Assembly (NCBI GenBank): GCA_944350065.1
Contig: CALVOD010000015.1
Location: 1-21,255 of the forward strand
DNA: 21,255 nucleotides
Reading direction: 5' to 3'
DNA from: an uncultured Clostridia bacterium
Lineage (GTDB): Bacteria; Bacillota; Clostridia; Christensenellales; DTU072
Shown: one piece after another, positions 14,411 through 20,382 of the stretch
Numbering within the stretch: position 1 is the stretch's first letter
Layout: every line of letters starts with the position of its first letter
Program-made: the position numbers and the translations under genes
The notes under the pieces: model-generated
Seen by the model: only the letters and a program-made list of their open reading frames with translations
Databases searched by the model: none
Told to the model about the DNA's origin: nothing

Positions 14411-15039
14411 TACTCGGCGTAAACGATCAGGTTACCCAAAACGAGCTTTACGAAGCATATAAAGCCAAGCGTAGGGAATGGGAGCCGAAGCGTTTCGCGG
14501 TAGGCGAAGAAGGCGCGGAAGCGTGCGAGAAGCTCGACGAAATCGAGCAGGCTTACCGTGAAGCGGACGAGATACTGAAGTCGCGTTATTACGTTACGGA
14601 CAGTCCCGACAAGCTGAAGGAAGCCGACGAACTTATCAGAAAAGCAAGTTACGACGAAGCGCAGAAAGTGCTTGACACGGCGGCGGAACGCAATGCGGAA
14701 TGGCATTTTCTGCAATCGATAATTTTATATGCGAAGAAGCGGGAATCGGAGGCTATGGAGCAGCTGCGCACCGCGGTATCGATGGAGCCCGGCAACGCCA
14801 AATACGCCGAGGCGCTCAAACACATGGAGGGGAAAAAGGTGAAATCCGAATTCAACGGCGACGGAACCGCCCGCAGCCGCGTATACGCGTACCGCGACGA
14901 TTCCGAAAGATCTTATCGTGACGACGACTATTACCGTTCGCAGCAGAGGGGGATGTCTCCCTGCGACTGTTGCGCGGGACTGATGTGCGCGGACTGCTGC
15001 TGCGAATGTATGGGCGGCGATCTCATATCCTGTTGCTGA
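14389..15039 (+). CDS. J-domain-like protein without HPD, with a cysteine-rich C-terminal tail
   Basis: 216 residues. DPFVILGVNDQVTQNELYEAYKAKRREWEP (about 4-33) follows the DnaJ helix I-II pattern, but the HPD triad needed to stimulate DnaK is absent; the equivalent stretch is REWEPKRF. The middle (about 75-155) reads like tetratricopeptide-type helices (WHFLQSIILYAKKRESEAMEQL...). The tail holds a dense cysteine cluster, CDCCAGLMCADCCCEC, ending ISCC, fit for metal or membrane/thiol interactions. It overlaps DUF5685 by 22 nt, with AGAGGT upstream, and its stop overlaps the next ATG. This neighbour pair recurs in Clostridia, which suggests joint function; an interaction with DnaK is doubtful. 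Confidence 0.75.
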   Translation: MQKDPFVILGVNDQVTQNELYEAYKAKRREWEPKRFAVGEEGAEACEKLDEIEQAYREADEILKSRYYVTDSPDKLKEADELIRKASYDEAQKVLDTAAERNAEWHFLQSIILYAKKRESEAMEQLRTAVSMEPGNAKYAEALKHMEGKKVKSEFNGDGTARSRVYAYRDDSERSYRDDDYYRSQQRGMSPCDCCAGLMCADCCCECMGGDLISCC

Positions 15040-15584
15040 TGCAGAGATTTTCCGCTAAAAAAATCGCTCTTGCCGGAATAGGAGCGTCTATAGCGTTGGG
15101 GGCGGTGATCGCCTCCTTTTACGTCCCCAACCTGTCGCTGACGTTCAATATCGTCGCGGCGGTGGGAATAATGCTGCCGCTCACGATGAAATATTACCGC
15201 GAGGCGATACTCGCTTACGTGGCGGTATGCGCGCTCGGCGCGATATTTGCGAATATCCATATTCTTTCGTTCGTGCTGATAGGGGGCTCGTACACGATTG
15301 CCACCGTGGCTATGCACAATAACCGCGATAAACTGAAACCCGTTTTCGCATATCTTATCAAAATCGCATATTCCTGTTTCGTTTTCCTCGTGGTGTACAA
15401 ACTTACGGATATACTGTTCGTCGATCTCGAGGCGCTTCACATTACTTTCAGCTCCGATTCCGTTGCGTACGTCGTGCTCAATCTGTGCTTCACGGTGCTG
15501 TTTATTCTGTACGACCTGCTTTTGAGGTGGGGCTACGATTACGCCATTCCGATAGTGGAAAAAATCACCCGCAATATGCATTGA
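15039..15584 (+). CDS. Multi-spanning membrane protein, function unknown
   Basis: 181 residues with about five or six hydrophobic helices (KKIALAGIGASIALGAVIA, LTFNIVAAVGIMLPLTM, AILAYVAVCALGAIFANI, ILSFVLIGGSYTIATVA, FAYLIKIAYSCFVFLVV, VLNLCFTVLFILYDLLL). The ATG overlaps the TGA of the J-like gene (TGATG), so it is translationally coupled; an upstream in-frame ATG at 14970 would place 23 residues inside the J-like tail and is rejected. The size and helix layout resemble small substrate-binding (S) components or similar integral proteins, but no motif fixes a family. It is the last gene of the operon, followed by a strong terminator. Confidence 0.7.
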   Translation: MQRFSAKKIALAGIGASIALGAVIASFYVPNLSLTFNIVAAVGIMLPLTMKYYREAILAYVAVCALGAIFANIHILSFVLIGGSYTIATVAMHNNRDKLKPVFAYLIKIAYSCFVFLVVYKLTDILFVDLEALHITFSSDSVAYVVLNLCFTVLFILYDLLLRWGYDYAIPIVEKITRNMH

Positions 15585-15639
15585 AATTGCTTTCGTCCGG
15601 TATGTCGGATAAGCATAATATATTTAAGGAAAATCAAGG

Positions 15640-15665
15640 AAAAAGGCGCCGCGAAGCGCCTTTTT
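15640..15665. terminator. Bidirectional terminator between convergent units
   Basis: AAAAAGGCGC (15640-15649) pairs perfectly with GCGCCTTTTT (15656-15665) around a 6-nt loop. It ends in five T on either strand, so it can stop both the operon ending at 15584 and the minus-strand regulator ending at 15703. Confidence 0.9.
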
Positions 15666-15702
15666 CCTCGTTTAAGCGGAGGGATATTATTTGTGCGGGC
15701 GT

Positions 15703-16068
15703 TCACGCCTCGCGTTTTCTTTCGGGAGGAAGTATTTCGCAAAGGTATATCGCGCCCGTCATCATAACGTCCGCGATGTGTCGGTTCACTATTCTGTAGA
15801 AAATTATCTTGCCTTCTCTGCGCGTGGATACCGCGCCCGCGTCCCTTAGCAGTTTAAGTTGGTGCGAGACCGTGGTCTGATTGAGCCCGAGTATCATGGC
15901 GATATCGCTTACGCACAGCTCGGCTATAGATAACGCCGATATCATTTTCATCCGCGTCACGTCGGAAAATAACGAAAAAAACGCGCACATATCCGAAAGG
16001 TCCGCGTTCGACGGAAGATAGTGTCTTATCAGTTCGGCTGTCGATTCGCTTACTACCGGTTCTTCCAT
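15703..16068 (-). CDS. ArsR/SmtB-type transcriptional regulator
   Basis: 121 residues with a winged helix: LFSDVTRMKMISALSIAELCVSDIAMILGLNQTTVSHQLKLLRDAGAVSTRREGKIIFYRI. The recognition helix is LNQTTVSHQLKLL. ELCVSDI sits where metal-sensing members carry ELCVCDL in helix alpha-3; only one of the two cysteines (C52) is kept. The C-terminal helix has NRHIADVM...LCE (H97, C110), like the alpha-5 region. These could bind a metal or thiol-reactive ligand, but the sensor site is not a known one. ATG 16068 is chosen because AAAGGAGG lies just upstream; longer upstream frames lack support. It is divergent from the cysteine-rich peptide gene, its likely target. Confidence 0.85.
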   Translation of the reverse strand: MEEPVVSESTAELIRHYLPSNADLSDMCAFFSLFSDVTRMKMISALSIAELCVSDIAMILGLNQTTVSHQLKLLRDAGAVSTRREGKIIFYRIVNRHIADVMMTGAIYLCEILPPERKREA

Positions 16069-16069
16069 A

Positions 16070-16098
16070 TTGCCTCCTTTGCCCGCAGCCATTATAAT
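16070..16098 (+). promoter_or_regulatory. Divergent control region between the ArsR-type gene and the cysteine-rich peptide
   Basis: TTGCCT (16070-16075), 17-nt spacer, TATAAT (16093-16098) on the plus strand. The -10 lies in the palindrome ATTATAAT (16091-16098), so it also reads TATAAT on the minus strand, though without a good -35 there. A partial inverted repeat ACAAA-T-TTTGT (16141-16151) between this promoter and the peptide gene is a candidate operator. Confidence 0.4.
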
Positions 16099-16162
16099 GC
16101 CCGCACAAACGCGCTTTCTCGTGCATATTGTGGAATGACTACAAATTTTGTCGGAGGTCATT

Positions 16163-16342
16163 ATGAACGGGAACAGCTCTGCTCTTGCAATGTTACTTAT
16201 CGTGCTTTGCTGCGGTTGCGGCGATAGCGGCGGCTTCTGTAACAACCAGTGCCTCGCGCTTCTTCTGATAATTCTTTGTTGCGGCGGAGGTTGTCAGGGG
16301 AACGGCTCGCTTAACGATTCCACGGTCACGAGCGTACTGTAA
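16163..16342 (+). CDS. Small cysteine-rich hydrophobic peptide with an internal duplication
   Basis: 59 residues, 9 of them Cys (C16, C17, C19, C26, C30, C39, C40, C44 and no disulfide-type spacing rule; eight are certain by position). Two halves repeat: ALAMLLIVLCCGCGDSG and CLALLLIILCCGGGCQG, each a short hydrophobic helix followed by a Cys/Gly cluster. It resembles small clostridial proteins often labelled 'high-cysteine chorion-like', whose function is unknown. The helices are too short (about 9-10 residues) for ordinary membrane spanning. GGAGGT at 16153-16158 is a strong Shine-Dalgarno, and the gene is divergent from an ArsR-type regulator. It may bind a metal or sit at the membrane surface; it ends with a polar tail. 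Confidence 0.75.
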   Translation: MNGNSSALAMLLIVLCCGCGDSGGFCNNQCLALLLIILCCGGGCQGNGSLNDSTVTSVL

Positions 16343-16350
16343 TTTCGCGG

Positions 16351-16362
16351 TATCGCGCGATA
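16351..16362. repeat. 12-bp perfect palindrome upstream of ung
   Basis: TATCGCGCGATA is its own reverse complement. It lies 14 nt before the ung -35 and 8 nt after the stop of the cysteine-rich peptide gene. No T-run follows directly, so it is a poor terminator; it could be a binding site. Little else can be said. Confidence 0.35.
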
Positions 16363-16375
16363 ACGGGCTTTTGCC

Positions 16376-16405
16376 TTGACCTGAGGGGCGCGGCGGTGAT
16401 ATGAT
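16376..16405 (+). promoter_or_regulatory. ung promoter, probably leaderless
   Basis: TTGACC (16376-16381), 18-nt spacer, TATGAT (16400-16405), then 6 nt to the ATG at 16412. The predicted start site coincides with the start codon and there is no Shine-Dalgarno. Confidence 0.6.
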
Positions 16406-16411
16406 ATACCT

Positions 16412-17086
16412 ATGGTACATATCGGAAACGACTGGGATAAAATTCTCGAAGCTGATTTCAAAAGCGACTGGTACGCCGAACTGCGCCGCTTCCTCGCGGA
16501 AGAATACCGTACGCATACCGTTTATCCGGATATGTACGATATATTCAACGCGCTCAAGACCACTTCGCTCGAAGCTACCCGCGCCGTCATACTCGGGCAG
16601 GACCCTTATCACAACCCCGGAGAAGCGCACGGAATGTGTTTTTCCGTCAAGCCCGGGGTGCGCGTGCCGCCTTCGCTCGTCAATATTTTCAAAGAGCAAA
16701 GCGAGGATTTAGGTACCTATATACCGAATAACGGATACCTGATGCCGTGGGCAAAGCAGGGCGTGCTGTTGCTTAACACCGTGCTCACGGTAAGGAGAAA
16801 CGAGCCGTTCTCGCACCGCGGGAAGGGCTGGGAAAATCTTACCGATTCCGTTATCCGCGCCCTCAACGCCCGCGAAGAACCCGTCGTCTTCCTCCTGTGG
16901 GGAAGCCCCGCGAGAGCCAAGAAAAAACTTATTACCGAAGGCAGACATTTCGTGCTCGAAGCGGCGCATCCTTCGCCGCTTTCGGCAAATAACGGCTTCT
17001 TCGGTTGCAGGCATTTTTCCAAGACCAACGCCATACTCAAGCGGCTCGGCAGGGAGCCGATAGACTGGCAGATACCCAATATTTGA
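16412..17086 (+). CDS. ung: Uracil-DNA glycosylase (family 1)
   Basis: Removes uracil from DNA as the first step of base-excision repair. 224 residues, normal length. The water-activating loop is GQDPYHNPGEAHGMCFSV with catalytic Asp D64; the DNA-intercalation motif is HPSPLSANNGFFGCRHFS with H186. LLLNTVLTV and VVFLLWGSPA are also family signatures. The ATG at 16412 gives the expected short N-terminus (VHIGNDWDKIL). No Shine-Dalgarno is visible, and the -10 ends 6 nt before the ATG. A strong terminator follows. Confidence 0.97.
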   Translation: MVHIGNDWDKILEADFKSDWYAELRRFLAEEYRTHTVYPDMYDIFNALKTTSLEATRAVILGQDPYHNPGEAHGMCFSVKPGVRVPPSLVNIFKEQSEDLGTYIPNNGYLMPWAKQGVLLLNTVLTVRRNEPFSHRGKGWENLTDSVIRALNAREEPVVFLLWGSPARAKKKLITEGRHFVLEAAHPSPLSANNGFFGCRHFSKTNAILKRLGREPIDWQIPNI

Positions 17087-17118
17087 GACGCGAGAGCGTT
17101 ATTTCGGCTTAACCCTTA

Positions 17119-17148
17119 CGCCCGCGCACGCCGCGGGCGCATTTTTTT
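17119..17148 (+). terminator. Rho-independent terminator of ung
   Basis: CGCCCGCG (17119-17126) pairs with CGCGGGCG (17132-17139) around CACGC, followed by CA and seven T (17142-17148). Confidence 0.9.
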
Positions 17149-17158
17149 AAGGTTACCG

Positions 17159-17188
17159 TTGAAATTTGTATTCCCGCTATGATATAAT
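17159..17188 (+). promoter_or_regulatory. nadE promoter
   Basis: TTGAAA (17159-17164), 18-nt spacer, TATAAT (17183-17188). The leader of about 47 nt contains a GC hairpin immediately before the Shine-Dalgarno. This may also be the promoter of the downstream hydrogenase-type genes, since no other was found before 18009. Confidence 0.7.
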
Positions 17189-17201
17189 TATTCCGACGTA
17201 C

Positions 17202-17221
17202 CGCGCGGACGCCCCCGCGCG
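17202..17221 (+). promoter_or_regulatory. GC hairpin in the nadE leader
   Basis: CGCGCGG (17202-17208) pairs with CCGCGCG (17215-17221) around a 6-nt loop, ending 2 nt before the GGAAGG ribosome-binding site. It could limit ribosome access; no known riboswitch was recognised. Confidence 0.35.
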
Positions 17222-17241
17222 ACGGAAGGAGCTCGTTATTT

Positions 17242-17970
17242 ATGGATTTTGAAAAAGAAATTATGGCGCGCGCCGCCTGGATTCGCGAGATACTCGCGGA
17301 GTCGGGCGCGAAAGGCGTCGTTTTCGGCTCGAGCGGAGGCAAGGATTCGGCGCTTGTGGGTATTCTCGCGCGCATAGCCACGCCCAACGTCACCGGCATA
17401 ATTATGCCATGCGGCTCGCGCAGAAATTACGAAAAGGATAAGCGTTACGCCCTCGACCTCGCCGAAAAATTCGACATCAGGACGCTCGAAGTCGATCTGA
17501 CTCCCGTCAAAGAGGCTTTCGTCGCGGCTGTTAAGGATTTAGACGAATCGCAGACACCGATGGCGTACGCCAATATGAACCCGCGTTTGAGAATGATAAC
17601 CTTATACAATTACGCCCAGCGTAAAGGTTATCTCGTGGCGGGTACGGGCAACCGCAGCGAAATACGTATGGGCTATTTCACCAAGTGGGGTGACGGCGCG
17701 TACGATTTCAATCCGATAGGCGACCTCACCGTCACGGAAGTTTATAAGCTGCTCACCTATCTCGAGTGCCCGCAGGAAATAATCGACGAACCGCCGTCGG
17801 CGGCGCTTTTCGAGGGGCAGACCGACGAAGCGGAAATGGGCGTGAGTTACGCCGACATCGACCGCTATATTCTTACCGGGATAGCGGAGCCCGACGTCAA
17901 GAAAATAATCGACGGCGCGGACAAGCGCGCCGAACACAAGCGTTCGTTAGGCAGGATTTATCCGAGATAA
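17242..17970 (+). CDS. nadE: Ammonia-dependent NAD+ synthetase
   Basis: Final step of NAD synthesis: nicotinate adenine dinucleotide + ATP + NH3 to NAD+. 242 residues, the short form with no glutaminase domain. The PP-loop is FGSSGGKDSALV (SGGKDS at 31-36). MNPRLRMITLYNYAQRKGYLVAGTGNRSE, GYFTKWGDGAYDFNPIGDLTVTEVYKL and the distal PPSAALFEGQTDE follow in the family order. GGAAGGAG lies before the ATG. The next gene starts 38 nt after the stop, on the same strand without a visible terminator, so NAD supply and the hydrogenase-type genes may share a transcript. Confidence 0.95.
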   Translation: MDFEKEIMARAAWIREILAESGAKGVVFGSSGGKDSALVGILARIATPNVTGIIMPCGSRRNYEKDKRYALDLAEKFDIRTLEVDLTPVKEAFVAAVKDLDESQTPMAYANMNPRLRMITLYNYAQRKGYLVAGTGNRSEIRMGYFTKWGDGAYDFNPIGDLTVTEVYKLLTYLECPQEIIDEPPSAALFEGQTDEAEMGVSYADIDRYILTGIAEPDVKKIIDGADKRAEHKRSLGRIYPR

Positions 17971-18008
17971 CGTAGCGATTCCGTACCGAATAAAATGCAG
18001 GAGTGCGT

Positions 18009-18362
18009 ATGAAAATAAAAGATATCGTTGATACCCTTGAGGCGACCGTATATTACGGAGAAGAACTTATGGACGTGGATATCCATTCCGCGTGCGCCTC
18101 GGATATGATGAGCGACGTTCTGGCATTCGTCAAAGATCAGGCGTTGCTTATCTCCGGACTGTGCAATCCGCAGGTAGTGCGTACCGCGGACATGATGGAT
18201 ATCAAGTGCATAGCCCTCGTTCGCGGCAAGCAGCCTACCGACGACATGCTCGCGATAGCGAGACAGAAAGAGATCGCGATTATTTCGAGCGATTACCGTA
18301 TGTATACCGCCTGCGGACTGCTTTACGCTCACGGATTACAGCCCGGAGACCGTAAAGTATGA
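18009..18362 (+). CDS. DRTGG-domain protein (first copy)
   Basis: 117 residues, one DRTGG-type domain of the kind found in the middle of phosphotransacetylases and in small stand-alone proteins of clostridial hydrogenase clusters. The core reads QALLISGLCNPQVVRTADMMDIKCIALVRGKQPTDDML, then IAIISSDYRMYTACGLLYAHGL. No catalytic motif is seen; a nucleotide- or ligand-sensing role is inferred. The ATG at 18009 is preferred over GTG 18003 because AGGAG lies just upstream of it. The stop overlaps the next start by 4 nt. Confidence 0.75.
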   Translation: MKIKDIVDTLEATVYYGEELMDVDIHSACASDMMSDVLAFVKDQALLISGLCNPQVVRTADMMDIKCIALVRGKQPTDDMLAIARQKEIAIISSDYRMYTACGLLYAHGLQPGDRKV

Positions 18363-18781
18363 GTTCTCTGCATCTCGAATTCGACGTGGCGGGGAACAAT
18401 TTCGTTTCCGCGGGAAGCGCGTCCGACGAGGTCAAGAAGACCTTGAAAATGCTCGGAGTGGATCCCGTTGCGGTGCGGAAAGTGGCAATCGCCATGTACG
18501 AAGGTGAAATAAATATGGTTATACATGCGGGCGGCGGCAAGGCGTCCGTGGACATCGACACGGACAAAGTGAAGATAGTGCTTGCCGACGAAGGACCGGG
18601 GATACCGGACATATCGCTCGCGATGAAGGACGGATACTCCACGGCGCCGGACGCTATACGCGATCTCGGATTCGGCGCGGGGATGGGGCTTCCCAATATG
18701 AAAAAGTACACCGACGAAATGCACATAGACAGTACCGTCGGAGTAGGTACTACAGTGACTATGGTGGTCAACCTCCGCTGA
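18359..18781 (+). CDS. GHKL ATP-binding protein, RsbW/anti-sigma-kinase-like
   Basis: 140 residues forming a single HATPase_c fold. The N box is MYEGEINMVIHA (E50, N52), the G1 box DEGPGIPD (D77, G79, G81), and the G2 region LGFGAGMGLPNMKKYTDEM. This is the size and layout of serine-kinase anti-sigma factors and RsbT-like switch kinases, which phosphorylate a protein partner; the partner is not visible here. ATGA overlap with the upstream DRTGG gene and 34 nt to the hydrogenase gene place it in one signalling unit. A weak GGAG lies about 10 nt upstream. Confidence 0.85.
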   Translation: MSSLHLEFDVAGNNFVSAGSASDEVKKTLKMLGVDPVAVRKVAIAMYEGEINMVIHAGGGKASVDIDTDKVKIVLADEGPGIPDISLAMKDGYSTAPDAIRDLGFGAGMGLPNMKKYTDEMHIDSTVGVGTTVTMVVNLR

Positions 18782-18815
18782 AGCGCGTTTGCGTTAAGCG
18801 GAAAAGGAGCCGTAT

Positions 18816-20051
18816 ATGACCGATAAAAGTCTGAATACCGTTATGCTCGACGCAGACAGGTGCAAGGGATGTATTTCCTGCATGAAGCGTTGTCCCACGG
18901 AAGCGATACGCGTGCGGAACGGGAAAGCGAAAGTTCTTTACGACCGTTGCATAGGTTGCGGCGAATGCGTGAGAATGTGTCCGCACCAAGCCAAACTTCC
19001 CGCATACGATCCCTTCGATTCCATTTTCGATTACAAATACCGTATCGCGGTGCCCGCGCCTTCTTTGATAGGGCAGTTCAACAATCTCGACAACGTCGAT
19101 TTGGTGCTGAACGGTCTCATCGAGCTCGGATTTAACGACGTGTTCGAAGTGGCGCGCGGAGCGGAGCTGATAAGCGAGGAGACGCGCAACATAATGCGCG
19201 AGGGCAAGCTCAAAAAGCCCATCATCAGTTCGGCGTGTCCCGCGGTGCTCGAGCTTATAATGATGAAATACCATTCGCTCGCGTCGCACGTGCTCGATCT
19301 CGTGGCGCCCGCAGACGTGGCGCTGCGCCTTGCGCGCGAGGAAGCGGAGGCGAAGGGGATACCGCCCGAAGACATCGGCGTGTTTTTCATCTCCCCATGC
19401 CCTGCGAAAGTGTATGCGCTGAAGACGGGGATGGGACTCAAAAAACCCGCCGCGGACGGCGTGCTCGCGGTGAACGAAGTTTACTTCAAACTCCTTTCCG
19501 TAATGCCTAAGATCAAAGAGATCAAGCACATCAGCAAGACGGGTATTTTAGGCGTGCGGTGGGCGGCTTCCGGCGGCGAATCCTTAGGTATTTTCCAAGA
19601 CAGGTATCTTGCCGCGGACGGAATAGAAAACGTCAATAACGTGCTCCGTGCAATGGAAGACGGGAACCTTAACTATATAGATTTTGTCGAACTCAACGCT
19701 TGCACGAGCGGTTGCGTGGGCGGCGTTCTCAACGTGGAAAATCCCTTTGTCGCAAGAGTCAGGATACGCGCCTTGAGGCACAAACTTCCGCCTCTCGACA
19801 ACCATCTCGACGAGGTGAACAAGCCCCGAGAATTCTATCACTGGGAAGTGACTCCGGAAGCCAAAGACGTTTATAAACTCGATTCCGATTTCAGCGTGGC
19901 GATAGAGAAGATGAGGGCGATAGAGCAGATATACGCGGAGCTTCCGCATCTCGATTGCGGCGGCTGCGGCGCGCCGAGTTGCCGCGCGTTTGCCGAGGAC
20001 GTAGTCAACGGCGAGACCACGCTCGATATGTGTACGCGGAGGGAGCAGTAA
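18816..20051 (+). CDS. [FeFe]-hydrogenase-like protein, sensory type (proton-relay Cys replaced by Ala)
   Basis: 411 residues, cytoplasmic. Two ferredoxin-type clusters: C16-x2-C19-x2-C22-x3-C26 and C45-x2-C48-x2-C51-x3-C55. The H-cluster domain keeps its four ligands: C141 (SSACP), C195 (SPCPAK), C296 and C300 (NACTSGC). The first motif is SSAC where catalytic enzymes have TSCC, so the proton-relay Cys is Ala140. A further 4Fe-4S domain lies at the end: C381, C384, C389, C406 (CGGCGAPSC...C). No PAS domain follows. In the family, this substitution marks low-activity sensory hydrogenases (HydS-like). Neighbours are a GHKL kinase and DRTGG proteins, which fits sensing of H2 or redox state. AAGGAG precedes the ATG. 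Confidence 0.88.
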   Translation: MTDKSLNTVMLDADRCKGCISCMKRCPTEAIRVRNGKAKVLYDRCIGCGECVRMCPHQAKLPAYDPFDSIFDYKYRIAVPAPSLIGQFNNLDNVDLVLNGLIELGFNDVFEVARGAELISEETRNIMREGKLKKPIISSACPAVLELIMMKYHSLASHVLDLVAPADVALRLAREEAEAKGIPPEDIGVFFISPCPAKVYALKTGMGLKKPAADGVLAVNEVYFKLLSVMPKIKEIKHISKTGILGVRWAASGGESLGIFQDRYLAADGIENVNNVLRAMEDGNLNYIDFVELNACTSGCVGGVLNVENPFVARVRIRALRHKLPPLDNHLDEVNKPREFYHWEVTPEAKDVYKLDSDFSVAIEKMRAIEQIYAELPHLDCGGCGAPSCRAFAEDVVNGETTLDMCTRREQ

Positions 20052-20371
20052 TGAAACTCAAAGACATAATAGCGGCGCTCGACGCCGAGGTGGTGTCCGC
20101 GGAGGATTTGGAGAAAGAGATCAGCGGCGGGTACTGCGGAGATTTTTTAAGTTTCGTAATGGCGCAGGCGCCCGCGGGGTGCGCCTGGTTTACGGTGATG
20201 AGCAATCATAACGTGGCGGCGGTCGCCGCGCTCACCGAAGTGGGCGTCACGATACTTTGCGAGGGCGTAGAGCCCGACGAACAGCTTAAAGCCAAAGCCG
20301 TCGGCAGGGGGCTCGACCTCATCGTCACCGCAAAGCCCGTGTTCGAAGCGGTCAAAGCGCTCGACCTTTAA
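20051..20371 (+). CDS. DRTGG-domain-like protein (second copy)
   Basis: 106 residues. MKLKDIIAALDAEVVSAEDLEKEISGGYCGDFLSFVMAQAPAG followed by WFTVMSNHNVAAVAALTEVGVTILCEGVEPDEQ matches the small DRTGG-type proteins that accompany clostridial hydrogenases. It resembles the upstream 117-residue copy only in general layout. The ATG overlaps the hydrogenase stop (TAATG), with GGAGGGAG just before it, so the two are translationally coupled. No catalytic residues are seen; a ligand-binding or docking role is inferred. Confidence 0.7.
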   Translation: MKLKDIIAALDAEVVSAEDLEKEISGGYCGDFLSFVMAQAPAGCAWFTVMSNHNVAAVAALTEVGVTILCEGVEPDEQLKAKAVGRGLDLIVTAKPVFEAVKALDL

Positions 20372-20382
20372 ATCGATAACGA

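Noticed and set aside
14970..15038. An upstream start at 14970 for the membrane protein
   Set aside because: It would place 23 arginine-rich residues inside the cysteine-tail coding region of the previous gene; the coupled ATG at 15039 gives a normal membrane-protein start.
16069..16245. A longer ArsR-type frame starting at 16245 on the minus strand
   Set aside because: The extra residues lie over the divergent peptide gene and resemble no ArsR N-terminus, while ATG 16068 has AAAGGAGG directly upstream.
18782..18815. A separate promoter for the hydrogenase-like gene
   Set aside because: The 34-nt gap has only a Shine-Dalgarno and no -10/-35 pair, so co-transcription with the upstream genes is more likely.
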